Shown piece by piece: positions 16,598-24,743 of a stretch of 64,000 nt of DNA (the first letter of the stretch is position 1; each line of letters opens with the position of its first letter). The translations under genes and the position numbers were made by a program. This DNA comes from Bacteroidota bacterium. Its GTDB lineage: Bacteria; Bacteroidota; Bacteroidia; UBA4408. The notes under the pieces were generated by a model. It was not told the DNA's origin. It worked only from the letters and a program-made list of their open reading frames with translations, and made no database searches. The DNA lies in contig JADKCP010000001.1 in the NCBI GenBank assembly GCA_016718805.1, positions 980,001 to 1,044,000 on the forward strand, read 5' to 3'.

Positions 16598-19500
16598 TTA
16601 GCGCATTAAAACGATTTTATTGATCTCTGTTTTTTCATTCACTCTCAGTTCATAAAAATACAAACCATCAACAAGCAAACTACTATCAAAGCTTTTTGTG
16701 TATGAGCCTTGGGGCAATATTTCATCAATTAGTTTTGTTAAAAGTATCCCACTAAGAGTATACAAGTATAAGCTTACATGCGAACTAGTCTTAATTGCAA
16801 TTTCAAATTCTATTTTATTTGAAAAAGGGTTGGGTAATGCTTTGATAATGAAATCCTCATCTGTATGAAGGCTATTGTTTTTTATTTCGTTTAAACCAAT
16901 TAAGTTCTCTGTTTTTAAGTAAATTATTTTTGAGTTCACCCCCCAATTGGCTTCTGTATATGCAATAGTAGCATTGTTTGGGTCGACAACTTGTATGCTG
17001 GTTAGGTTTTGACCATTATTTACTATAAAACTTAAACTACTATCGATCGGTAGATTTAAATTCAGCAATTTTATTTTCAAATTATTTCCAGCTAATTCAG
17101 AAAGAAAATTGAAATTATTTCGCGCTTTCCAAAAATCACCATAATCTTCTAAGCTCTTTATAATGGATCCTGTGGGGAGTTGGTTCACAAAACTGCGCTG
17201 TGCGGCCAATTTATAGGTTCTGGTTGGATGAATTAATAAAACAGTAGGAGCATTATTCGCATGGTTTTTTTCGTAAACATTTTTCCATTTAGTAACAAGT
17301 AAGGGATAATTCAGTGAATCGAGTACAAATTCACGCACAACATCAGAAGTTGCAATTGGAATTTCTAACATTGTTGTAAGTCTTGATTGAAAAGATTTAT
17401 CTTCATGTATAAAATAGGGGAAATTAGTAAGTACATCGGGAGCTGTATAGGACGAACTGAACTCGTAATTCAATGTGTCCATGATTTTCATTTGTTTCGG
17501 ATGAACCAATAAATAGCCCGGGCGAAATGAGCGCACAGTGGTGTTGCAATCTGTTTGCAATAAATTTTTAGAAACTTCAAGTTCGCCCCAAATGGTTGCG
17601 TTAGTAGTTGAGCCTCCATTATTTGCCGGAGAATAATTTAATCTGGTATTTCCTGAAGCACCCGTTAATACTATTGTTGAATCATCCATGTCAGAAAAAT
17701 GTCCAATAGAGTGACTGGCAATAGTCCTGTTTTTGGTGATCAATAAATTCAGGTCAGTAATACTTGAATCATAAAAAGCACTAATCAAGTCGTTAATGTA
17801 ATGTACCGTCATAAAATAGGTGGAGCCCATTTTTAAGGAATCTTCATAGTTTGCGAACGATTGCATTAAATTTACAGAACTAAGTGCGTCAATATCGTGT
17901 GTAACAATTAGAGTTGATTTACTGTTGCCTGGGCTGGTATGTTTCCAAACTCCAAAATTTACATGAGAAGTATAAATTGCTCTTATTAATAAAAACAGAA
18001 CATCGGTAGTTGGTTCAAATGCATTTGTGTATTCGCGCTCAGCATCATAATCTTTATTTACCTGATTGCGAAAAATAATTTCTTTAAGACTTATTCCAAA
18101 ATTGTAAGCATATCCGGTTCCGTAATTGTTTTTTGAAAGACAAACTTTGCCGTCATCATAAAAACCCAAGTTTGTAGCAGTACCTAACGAATAACCCAGT
18201 GTTTCAATCACATTTGCTGCCGAGGTATCACCCAACGAAATTGATTGTTCCAATGTATCGTTAAACCAAGCTAAATCAGCATCTGCACTCAGCATGTTAA
18301 AATAAACATTACGTCGGTCAGTTTTTGTATCGAAATTAGTAATGCCAAAAAGTGTAAAAAGGTCAGGATCCTTTAAACGTATAGAAAATAAAATTCCTCC
18401 ATTTCTTACGTAATTGCGAAGAGCAATATGTTCGTCACCCGAAAAAACACCATTTCCAACAGTAGAGCTCCCTACTACCATTTTGTAATTTTGAGCTTCA
18501 AAAATATCAGTCACCACTTTGTACGAAATACCTGCAACATCTAACATGTGGCTTGCTGAGTAAAGATTTGAACCATTGGTTTCCTGGTTTTCAGGTCCCA
18601 AGTCTAATAGCGCAACACTTCTGCTGCGCTCCAACGCTGAAAATGTAACTGTAATAGTATCAGAGTTCATGGTAGCCGGTGTAATACAGCTGCTATTGCT
18701 AGCGACAGAACAATAAATTTTATCACCACTAACTAGTGTGCTGTCTAAAAAGGTGTTTTTGTCTATTCCTACGGTTAAACCATTTCTATACCACTGGTAA
18801 TTTGGGGATGTGCCTCCGTAGTTTGATAACGCTGTAAACAAAATTAAGTTACCTTGAGTTTGCATACCATTGGAGCTAAGTGTTACCTGGTGTGGAATAT
18901 TTGGAAAGTTAACTATAACACTATTTGAACTTACCGGTGATGCACTAATACATGGAAATGAAGAAAGTAATTTGCAATAAATAACATCGCCTGTATCGAG
19001 CGAATTAATTGAAAAAACTCCAGTAGAATTGGTAGTTCGCAAGGTGCCGTTTTTATACCATTTGAACACTGGTAATGCACCACCATTTATTGCCAATGCT
19101 GTAAAATTTACCGTATCGCTTAAGCAAGTTATAGTAGTGTCAGCTGAAATTGTTAGAGAAGGAGTAAGTGTTGGATTAGGTAATATTCGATTTCCTGATG
19201 GATTTGGGTCTACAGGAGTATAAAGTCCAGCACCTAAGCCGGTAATTGATAGTGATGAATCAATAACAGAAGCATCAAAATAGTAAGTATTGCATGCAAT
19301 GTTGCTGTCGATATCAAAGGTTAGAAAGAGATAACGACTGATAATTCCTAGATTGGAGAGATTAAACTGAAAATTAATCGTATCGCCGGGATTTACTATG
19401 CTGTCTAGTAAATTTGAAGTGTTGAAAGTAGCGGAGTTTGTATAATAAATTTTGGCCATTTTGACCATGCTATTGCTGGTATTATTCATTCTGAAACTAA

Positions 19501-19693
19501 TACCATTAACTCCCCAACTACCTGTTGGGGTAGCTATCGCATCCAGTTTAATATATATTATTGCTTGGTTCGCACTATCGGCTGTAAGATTTCCTACTAC
19601 TTGGTAAGTTGTAGAATTTGAATATTGTGCAGCAAAAATAGGGGTATCATAAAAGGAAATGGCAAGGTAAAGACCAAGTAGGTATTTTTTCAT
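16598..19693 (-). CDS. T9SS-secreted multidomain protein with GATase-like and polysaccharide-deacetylase-like domains
   Basis: A 1031-residue exported protein. The signal peptide ends at IFAA. Two Ig-like modules lie at about 175-350 (each with 'WYKNG' or 'WYRNG' and paired Cys). A ThuA/GATase1-like domain follows at about 355-550 (SRSVALLDLGPENQ, NYVRNGGILFSI). A NodB-like deacetylase domain follows at about 590-830, with 'VTHDIDA' (597-603), 'SHSIGH' (660-665) and 'FRPGY' (723-727), close to CE4 motifs 1-3. The T9SS sorting domain is at ~930-1031 (ALPNPFSNKIEFEI ... GLYFYELRVNEKTEINKIVLM). It may act on surface or extracellular polysaccharide. It lies in the interval that breaks the thrT-tuf operon. 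Confidence 0.75.
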   Translation of the reverse strand: MKKYLLGLYLAISFYDTPIFAAQYSNSTTYQVVGNLTADSANQAIIYIKLDAIATPTGSWGVNGISFRMNNTSNSMVKMAKIYYTNSATFNTSNLLDSIVNPGDTINFQFNLSNLGIISRYLFLTFDIDSNIACNTYYFDASVIDSSLSITGLGAGLYTPVDPNPSGNRILPNPTLTPSLTISADTTITCLSDTVNFTALAINGGALPVFKWYKNGTLRTTNSTGVFSINSLDTGDVIYCKLLSSFPCISASPVSSNSVIVNFPNIPHQVTLSSNGMQTQGNLILFTALSNYGGTSPNYQWYRNGLTVGIDKNTFLDSTLVSGDKIYCSVASNSSCITPATMNSDTITVTFSALERSRSVALLDLGPENQETNGSNLYSASHMLDVAGISYKVVTDIFEAQNYKMVVGSSTVGNGVFSGDEHIALRNYVRNGGILFSIRLKDPDLFTLFGITNFDTKTDRRNVYFNMLSADADLAWFNDTLEQSISLGDTSAANVIETLGYSLGTATNLGFYDDGKVCLSKNNYGTGYAYNFGISLKEIIFRNQVNKDYDAEREYTNAFEPTTDVLFLLIRAIYTSHVNFGVWKHTSPGNSKSTLIVTHDIDALSSVNLMQSFANYEDSLKMGSTYFMTVHYINDLISAFYDSSITDLNLLITKNRTIASHSIGHFSDMDDSTIVLTGASGNTRLNYSPANNGGSTTNATIWGELEVSKNLLQTDCNTTVRSFRPGYLLVHPKQMKIMDTLNYEFSSSYTAPDVLTNFPYFIHEDKSFQSRLTTMLEIPIATSDVVREFVLDSLNYPLLVTKWKNVYEKNHANNAPTVLLIHPTRTYKLAAQRSFVNQLPTGSIIKSLEDYGDFWKARNNFNFLSELAGNNLKIKLLNLNLPIDSSLSFIVNNGQNLTSIQVVDPNNATIAYTEANWGVNSKIIYLKTENLIGLNEIKNNSLHTDEDFIIKALPNPFSNKIEFEIAIKTSSHVSLYLYTLSGILLTKLIDEILPQGSYTKSFDSSLLVDGLYFYELRVNEKTEINKIVLMR

Positions 19694-19762
19694 TAGATAA
19701 AATTTGGCACTGTTAAGTCCAGAAAAAATACTTACAATCCTGGTCGATTGTTTTGCTATCTA

Positions 19763-19770
19763 CGAAAGTA
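19763..19770 (-). promoter_or_regulatory. Putative -7 element (TACTTTCG variant)
   Basis: TACTTTCG on the minus strand differs from TAnnTTTG by one base. It lies about 70 nt upstream of the deacetylase-like gene. The same TTCG variant occurs before the genes at 33007 (TATCTTCG) and 58182 (TAACTTCG). Confidence 0.3.
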
Positions 19771-19934
19771 ATAAATTATTAAAGCCTTATTTGCATAATT
19801 TCTAGAATGAGTTAACAAATGCAGGGTAATAAGTTTTGAAGCTGTGTTTAAAATGAATCCTAGTACAACCCAGTATAAAAAAATGCAGAATGATGAAAAC
19901 TTGGCATTTAGTAATGAAAAAAGCAAAATAATTT

Positions 19935-19964
19935 TTGCATATACGCAATAGTTTTCTACATTTG
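19935..19964 (+). promoter_or_regulatory. Promoter of tuf, near-copy of the tRNA-cluster promoter
   Basis: TTG at 19935-19937 and TACATTTG at 19957-19964 are separated by 19 bp, the same geometry as at 14087-14116. The flanks match too, with 33 identical bases from 19950 to 19982. The expected start near 19970 leaves a ~213-nt leader before tuf. Short hypothetical frames in that leader (both strands) look spurious. Confidence 0.85.
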
Positions 19965-20183
19965 CAGTCCTTTTTAGAAAAAGGGTTGTTTTTTTATGGG
20001 CTAAAACCATACTAAAACACCAGTAAATATAGGCTGTATAGGTTTTGAATTGGGGCTGAAAATTGACTTAGGATTATTATCAATTTTCGATTTTTTTGAG
20101 CATATAATACTGGAAATGGGGTAAGATTTTAATTTTTTTGAGAACAAATAAATAATAAACACAACAATTAATAAACAATAGCA

Positions 20184-21371
20184 ATGGCTAAAGAAAAATT
20201 CGACCGTTCCAAACCACACGTAAACATTGGAACCATCGGTCACGTTGACCACGGAAAAACTACACTTACTGCAGCAATCACTACAGTTTTAGCTGAAAAA
20301 GGATTGTCTGAAGTAAGAGATTTCTCTTCAATTGATAACGCTCCTGAAGAAAAAGAAAGAGGTATTACAATCAATACTTCACACGTTGAATATCAAACAC
20401 AGAATCGTCACTATGCACACGTTGACTGTCCAGGTCACGCGGATTATGTGAAGAACATGGTTACCGGAGCTGCCCAAATGGACGGAGCGATATTAGTTGT
20501 TGCTGCTACTGACGGACCAATGCCACAAACTCGCGAACACATTCTTTTGGCTCGCCAGGTAGGTGTACCTAAGATTGTTGTGTTTATGAACAAAGTGGAT
20601 ATGGTGGATGATGCTGAGTTATTAGACTTAGTTGAAATGGAAATCCGCGAATTGTTGACTTTCTATCAATTTGATGGAAACAATACTCCAATTATCCGTG
20701 GATCTGCATTGGGTGGATTGAATAAAGAGCCAAAATGGATGGAGAAAATTATGGAATTGATGGATGCTGTAGATACCTATATTCCAATTCCTCCACGTGA
20801 AGTTGAAAAACCTTTCTTGATGCCAGTTGAGGATGTATTCTCAATTACCGGACGAGGAACTGTTGCAACAGGACGTATTGAAACTGGTGTTGTGAATTCA
20901 GGTGAGGAAGTTGAGATTATGGGAATGCAAGAAGAGCGTTTGAAATCAACCGTTACAGGAGTTGAAATGTTCCGTAAATTATTGGATCGTGGAGAAGCTG
21001 GAGATAACGTAGGTTTATTATTACGTGGTATTGACAAGAAAGACATCCGTAGAGGAATGGTTATCGCAAAACCAGGTTCTATTACACCACATACTGATTT
21101 CAAAGCTGAAATTTATGTATTGAAAAAAGAAGAAGGTGGACGTCACACTCCATTCCATAACAAATACCGTCCACAGTTTTACTTACGTACAACTGACGTT
21201 ACAGGAGAAATTGAATTACCAGCAGGACGCGAAATGGTTATGCCAGGTGATAACGTAACGATCACGGTAAAATTAATTATGCCGGTTGCTATGGACAAAG
21301 GTTTACGTTTTGCGATCCGTGAAGGAGGTAGAACAGTAGGTGCTGGTCAGGTAGTTGAGGTTATAAAATAA
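20184..21371 (+). CDS. tuf: Elongation factor Tu
   Basis: A 395-residue translational GTPase that brings aminoacyl-tRNA to the ribosome. The G motifs are GHVDHGKTT, DCPGHADY and NKVD, followed by beta-barrel domains 2 and 3 ending 'GGRTVGAGQVVEVIK'. Length and sequence are normal. It is separated from the Thr-Tyr-Gly-Thr tRNA cluster by about 5.5 kb instead of adjoining it, and has its own copy of that promoter. tRNA-Trp and secE follow. Confidence 0.98.
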   Translation: MAKEKFDRSKPHVNIGTIGHVDHGKTTLTAAITTVLAEKGLSEVRDFSSIDNAPEEKERGITINTSHVEYQTQNRHYAHVDCPGHADYVKNMVTGAAQMDGAILVVAATDGPMPQTREHILLARQVGVPKIVVFMNKVDMVDDAELLDLVEMEIRELLTFYQFDGNNTPIIRGSALGGLNKEPKWMEKIMELMDAVDTYIPIPPREVEKPFLMPVEDVFSITGRGTVATGRIETGVVNSGEEVEIMGMQEERLKSTVTGVEMFRKLLDRGEAGDNVGLLLRGIDKKDIRRGMVIAKPGSITPHTDFKAEIYVLKKEEGGRHTPFHNKYRPQFYLRTTDVTGEIELPAGREMVMPGDNVTITVKLIMPVAMDKGLRFAIREGGRTVGAGQVVEVIK

Positions 21372-21389
21372 CAAAGGTTTCTGGTTTTT

Positions 21390-21424
21390 GTTTAGTGTTT
21401 GAAGGATTCCTTCAAACACTAAAC
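21390..21424 (+). other. Perfect 17-bp inverted repeat between tuf and tRNA-Trp
   Basis: GTTTAGTGTTTGAAGGA (21390-21406) is mirrored by 21408-21424 around one base. As RNA it makes a long hairpin. No T-run follows, so it is more likely a partial attenuator or a processing/stability hairpin than a full terminator. Confidence 0.75.
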
Positions 21425-21445
21425 TTGAAACCCTTCAACGAATAA

Positions 21446-21516
21446 ACGGGCGTAGTTCAAGGGTAGAATAGAAGTCTCCAAAACTTTTGATGGGAGTTCG
21501 AATCTCTCCGCCCGTG
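21446..21516 (+). tRNA. trpT: tRNA-Trp (anticodon CCA)
   Basis: A 71-nt cloverleaf. Acceptor ACGGGCG pairs with CGCCCGT, the anticodon loop is CTCCAAA, and the T-arm is GGAGTTCGAATCTC. It sits between tuf and secE, the usual place in bacteria. Confidence 0.97.
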
Positions 21517-21566
21517 CATAGAGTGAAAGAATTAATGGAGTATCCATTATAAAAAAGGAATAGAAA

Positions 21567-21761
21567 GTGAATAGAATAAAAGCATATTTTCAGGAAACAA
21601 GTCAGGAACTATTTACAAAAGTTTCATGGCCAACTTGGGCAGAATTGCAAAGTAGTGCGATAATCGTAATGGTTGCATCCTTAATTATTGCAATAATTAT
21701 TTTGGGAATGGATTCAAGTTTCCGATTAATTATGGAGAACCTTTATAAATTGACTCGATAA
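21567..21761 (+). CDS. secE: Preprotein translocase subunit SecE
   Basis: A 64-residue single-span inner-membrane protein of the SecYEG channel. It has the family pattern 'YFQETSQELFTKVSWPTWAELQSS', then one transmembrane helix (IIVMVASLIIAIIILGM). It starts at GTG, preceded by AAAAAAGGAA, an unusually good ribosome-binding site for this genome. nusG follows 4 bases after the stop. Confidence 0.95.
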   Translation: MNRIKAYFQETSQELFTKVSWPTWAELQSSAIIVMVASLIIAIIILGMDSSFRLIMENLYKLTR

Positions 21762-21765
21762 TAAC

Positions 21766-22320
21766 ATGGCAACTACTGCAGAACAAGTAAAAAAGTGGTA
21801 TGTTATCCGAGCTATCAGTGGCAAGGAAAAAAAGATTAAACAATACATTGAAGTTGAAATCAATCGTATTGGAATGAGTGATTATGTTTCTCAGATTTTA
21901 ATTCCAACTGAAAAGATATATCAGATAAGAAACGGAAAGAAAATTAGTAAGGAACGTCCTTATTTTGGAGGATACATTTTAATTGAAGCTGCATTGATTG
22001 GGGAGATTCCTCATACAATTAAAAATATAACCGGTGTGATTGGATTTTTGGGAGATAAAAATGGAGACCCGGTTCCATTGAGAATGAATGAAGTTAACCG
22101 CATTTTAGGTAATGTGGACGAATTGGCGGATAAGGATGAAGAATTGAATATTCCTTTTATTGTTGGAGAAACAGTTAAGGTTGTAGACGGGCCGTTCAAT
22201 AGCTTCAGTGGAGTAATTGAAGAAATAAACGAAGAGAAAAAGAAACTGAAAGTGATGGTGAAAATCTTCGGTCGCAAAACCCCATTAGAATTGGGTTATT
22301 TGCAAGTAGAAAAAGAGTAA
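21766..22320 (+). CDS. nusG: Transcription termination/antitermination factor NusG
   Basis: A 184-residue protein. The NGN domain (KKWYVIRAISGKEKKIKQYIE, 'RPYFGGYILIEA', 'GVIGFLGD') is followed by a KOW domain (VGETVKVVDGPFNSFSGVIEEI). It binds RNA polymerase and couples it to ribosomes or Rho. Length is normal, and it is tightly coupled to secE. Confidence 0.97.
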   Translation: MATTAEQVKKWYVIRAISGKEKKIKQYIEVEINRIGMSDYVSQILIPTEKIYQIRNGKKISKERPYFGGYILIEAALIGEIPHTIKNITGVIGFLGDKNGDPVPLRMNEVNRILGNVDELADKDEELNIPFIVGETVKVVDGPFNSFSGVIEEINEEKKKLKVMVKIFGRKTPLELGYLQVEKE

Positions 22321-22414
22321 TAACAAGTTTAAAGTTTTGGGTTTAAAGTTTAAAGTTTATAAAGCTTCCACTTTTTGCTAAGAACCAAAAACCAAAGACA
22401 ATAAACTAAATAAA

Positions 22415-22858
22415 ATGGCAAAAGAAGTAACAGGCTTTATTAAGCTTCAAGTAAAAGGTGGCGCTGCAAATCCATCACCTCCCATTGGTCCGGCTTTAGG
22501 ATCAAAAGGGGTGAATATCATGGAGTTTTGCAAGCAGTTTAATGCAAGAACACAAGACCAGGCAGGAAAAGTATTGCCTGTAATCATAACCGTATATTCT
22601 GATAAGTCGTTCGACTTTATCATCAAAACTCCTCCAGTTGCAGTGCAACTAATTGATGCCGCCAAAATTAAAGGTGGTTCAGCTGAGCCAAACCGTAAAA
22701 AAGTTGGAACAGTAAGTTGGGCACAGGTAAAAGACATTGCTCAAATTAAGATGCCTGATTTGAATTGTTTTACAATTGAATCGGCAATGAGCATGGTAGC
22801 AGGTACAGCTCGCAGTATGGGTTTAACCGTTACCGGAGAGAGTCCTTTAAAAAAATAA
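22415..22858 (+). CDS. rplK: 50S ribosomal protein L11
   Basis: A 147-residue protein with the L11 hallmarks 'KLQVKGGAANPSPPIGPALGSKG' (residues ~8-30), 'IKTPPVAVQLIDAAK' and 'GTARSMGLTV'. It binds the GTPase-associated centre of 23S rRNA. The 94-bp gap before it contains three GTTTAAAGTT-type repeats and nothing else recognisable. Confidence 0.98.
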   Translation: MAKEVTGFIKLQVKGGAANPSPPIGPALGSKGVNIMEFCKQFNARTQDQAGKVLPVIITVYSDKSFDFIIKTPPVAVQLIDAAKIKGGSAEPNRKKVGTVSWAQVKDIAQIKMPDLNCFTIESAMSMVAGTARSMGLTVTGESPLKK

Positions 22859-22918
22859 TTTTAATTTTTTAGCGAAACGGTATCTACCGAATTGTTAGAA
22901 ATTCAAAATACAAAAAAG

Positions 22919-23614
22919 ATGGCAAAAATATCTAAAAAAAGAAAAGCAATCCTAGGCAAAGTGGATGCTAAAAAGACATATCAATTGTCGGAAGCAGCTG
23001 CCCTGGTAAAAGAAGTAACAACTACTAAATTTGATTCGTCAGTAGACATGGCGGTTCGTTTAGGTGTTGATCCTCGTAAAGCAAATCAAATGGTTCGTGG
23101 TATTGTATCATTACCACACGGTACAGGTAAAACAGTTCGTGTATTGGTGCTTTGTACACCTGATAAAGAAGCAGAAGCTAAAGCTGCCGGAGCTGATCAC
23201 GTTGGATTGGACGATTATATTACCAAAATCAAAGGAGGCTGGACAGACATCGATGTTATCATTACTATGCCAAGTGTTATGGGTAAAGTAGGTGCATTGG
23301 GTAAAGTACTTGGACCACGCGGTTTAATGCCAAATCCTAAAACAGGAACAGTAACCTTGGAAGTAGGTAAGGCAGTTACTGAAGTTAAAGCAGGTAAAAT
23401 TGATTTTAAAGTGGATAAAGCGGGAATTGTTCATGCATCCATTGGTAAAGTAAGTTTCGACAGTAAGAAAATTGCTGAGAATGCTGCAGAATTACTTCAA
23501 ACAATTGGCAAACTAAAACCATCCAGTGCAAAAGGAGTTTATGTAAAAAGTATCTCTATGTCGAGCACGATGAGTCCTGGAATTGCAATCGATACTAAAG
23601 CAGTTAGTTTATAA
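22919..23614 (+). CDS. rplA: 50S ribosomal protein L1
   Basis: A 231-residue protein starting at ATG 22919 (MAKISKKRKA). A TTG at 22892 would add nine residues, but the ATG fits the family. L1 motifs are 'VRLGVDPRKANQMVRG', 'LGPRGLMPNPKTGTV' and 'IGKVSFD'. L1 forms the ribosomal stalk at the E site and often represses the L11 operon. Confidence 0.97.
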   Translation: MAKISKKRKAILGKVDAKKTYQLSEAAALVKEVTTTKFDSSVDMAVRLGVDPRKANQMVRGIVSLPHGTGKTVRVLVLCTPDKEAEAKAAGADHVGLDDYITKIKGGWTDIDVIITMPSVMGKVGALGKVLGPRGLMPNPKTGTVTLEVGKAVTEVKAGKIDFKVDKAGIVHASIGKVSFDSKKIAENAAELLQTIGKLKPSSAKGVYVKSISMSSTMSPGIAIDTKAVSL

Positions 23615-23665
23615 CAAAGTATAAATCTGTTCTTCTTTCCAAAAGAAGAATGAAGAGAAAAGAAA

Positions 23666-24190
23666 ATGAAAAAGTCAGAAAAAAATGAAATGATTGATAG
23701 TTTGGTTGAGAAACTAAACAACAATTCTAATTTTTATTTAACCGATATATCTGGTTTAACTGTTGAAAAAACAAATGCATTGCGCAGAAAGTGCTTCGAA
23801 AATCAAATTTCGTTGCATGTGGTGAAAAACACCTTGTTGCAAAAAGCAATGGAAAAAACCGATAAGGATTATTCAGAATTGTATCCTATTTTAAAAGGTT
23901 CAACATCAGTTATGTTTTGTGAAGTAGCAAATGCTCCTGCAAAACTAATTAAGAGCTTTAGAAAAGAACCAACCGATAAGCCTGTGTTAAAAGGTGCTTG
24001 GGTTGGCGAAGGTGTATACATCGGAAACAATCAATTAGGAGCATTAGCAGATATTAAATCGAAAGAAGAAGTTATCGGCGAAATTATCGGCTTGTTACAA
24101 TCACCTGCGAAAAATGTTATTTCTGCTCTTAAATCAAGTGGAGGTAAATTGGCAGGAATTGTTAAAACCTTATCAGAAAAACCTGAATAA
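23666..24190 (+). CDS. rplJ: 50S ribosomal protein L10
   Basis: A 174-residue stalk-base protein that binds L7/L12 dimers. The L10 pattern includes 'NSNFYLTDISGLTVEKTNALRRKC', 'VVKNTLLQKAM', 'LKGSTSVMFCE' and a helical C-terminus (VISALKSSGGKLAGIVKTL). The 51-bp gap after rplA is too short for the long leader seen in enterobacteria. Confidence 0.97.
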   Translation: MKKSEKNEMIDSLVEKLNNNSNFYLTDISGLTVEKTNALRRKCFENQISLHVVKNTLLQKAMEKTDKDYSELYPILKGSTSVMFCEVANAPAKLIKSFRKEPTDKPVLKGAWVGEGVYIGNNQLGALADIKSKEEVIGEIIGLLQSPAKNVISALKSSGGKLAGIVKTLSEKPE

Positions 24191-24258
24191 AGAATTCGTA
24201 AAATTTTTAGTAATCAAATAATAGTCAAATAGTAATTAACAATTAAAACAAAAATAAA

Positions 24259-24630
24259 ATGGCAGATTTAAAAGCTTTTGCAGAACAGTTAGTTAACCTA
24301 ACAGTAAAAGAAGTAAACGAATTAGCAACTATCTTAAAAGATGAGTATGGTATTGAACCAGCAGCAGCAGCAGCAGTAATGGCAGCACCAGCAGCCGGAG
24401 GAGCAGCAGCAGCTGAAAAAACTACTTTTGATGTAATTTTAAAAGCAGGTGGAGCTAACAAATTGGCAGTAGTAAAATTGGTGAAAGACTTAACTGGTCT
24501 TGGCTTAAAAGAAGCTAAAGATTTAGTTGACGGAGCTCCAAAACCTATTAAAGAAGGTGTTTCTAAAGAAGACGCTGAGAACTTAAAAACTCAATTAACA
24601 GAAGCAGGAGCTGAAGTTGAGGTTAAATAA
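24259..24630 (+). CDS. rplL: 50S ribosomal protein L7/L12
   Basis: A 123-residue protein. An N-terminal dimerisation domain, an Ala-rich hinge (~38-55, with 'AAAAAVMAAPAAGGAAAA') and a C-terminal factor-binding domain ('KLAVVKLVKDLTGLGLKEAKDLV') are all present. It recruits EF-Tu and EF-G to the ribosome. Confidence 0.98.
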   Translation: MADLKAFAEQLVNLTVKEVNELATILKDEYGIEPAAAAAVMAAPAAGGAAAAEKTTFDVILKAGGANKLAVVKLVKDLTGLGLKEAKDLVDGAPKPIKEGVSKEDAENLKTQLTEAGAEVEVK

Positions 24631-24653
24631 GCGTATTCAATAATACAAAAACT

Positions 24654-24688
24654 GTTTAGACCGTTCCTTGTAAGGAGCAGGTCTAAAC
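24654..24688 (+). other. Hairpin between rplL and rpoB (candidate attenuator)
   Basis: GTTTAGACC (24654-24662) pairs with GGTCTAAAC (24680-24688). An inner stem (CCTT...AAGG) extends it. No strong T-run follows. A partial terminator at this place is known in enterobacteria, where it lowers rpoB relative to the ribosomal proteins; the same role here is inferred. Confidence 0.65.
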
Positions 24689-24743
24689 TAGTTTGTAGAT
24701 ATTTTGTTTTACTCATTTATTTTAACTTTTAATACTTCAAGTT

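Noticed and set aside
19756..20252. Minus-strand frames of 83-84 codons in the tuf leader
   Set aside because: They overlap the tuf promoter and start codon, have no recognisable domain and lie in a conserved regulatory region.
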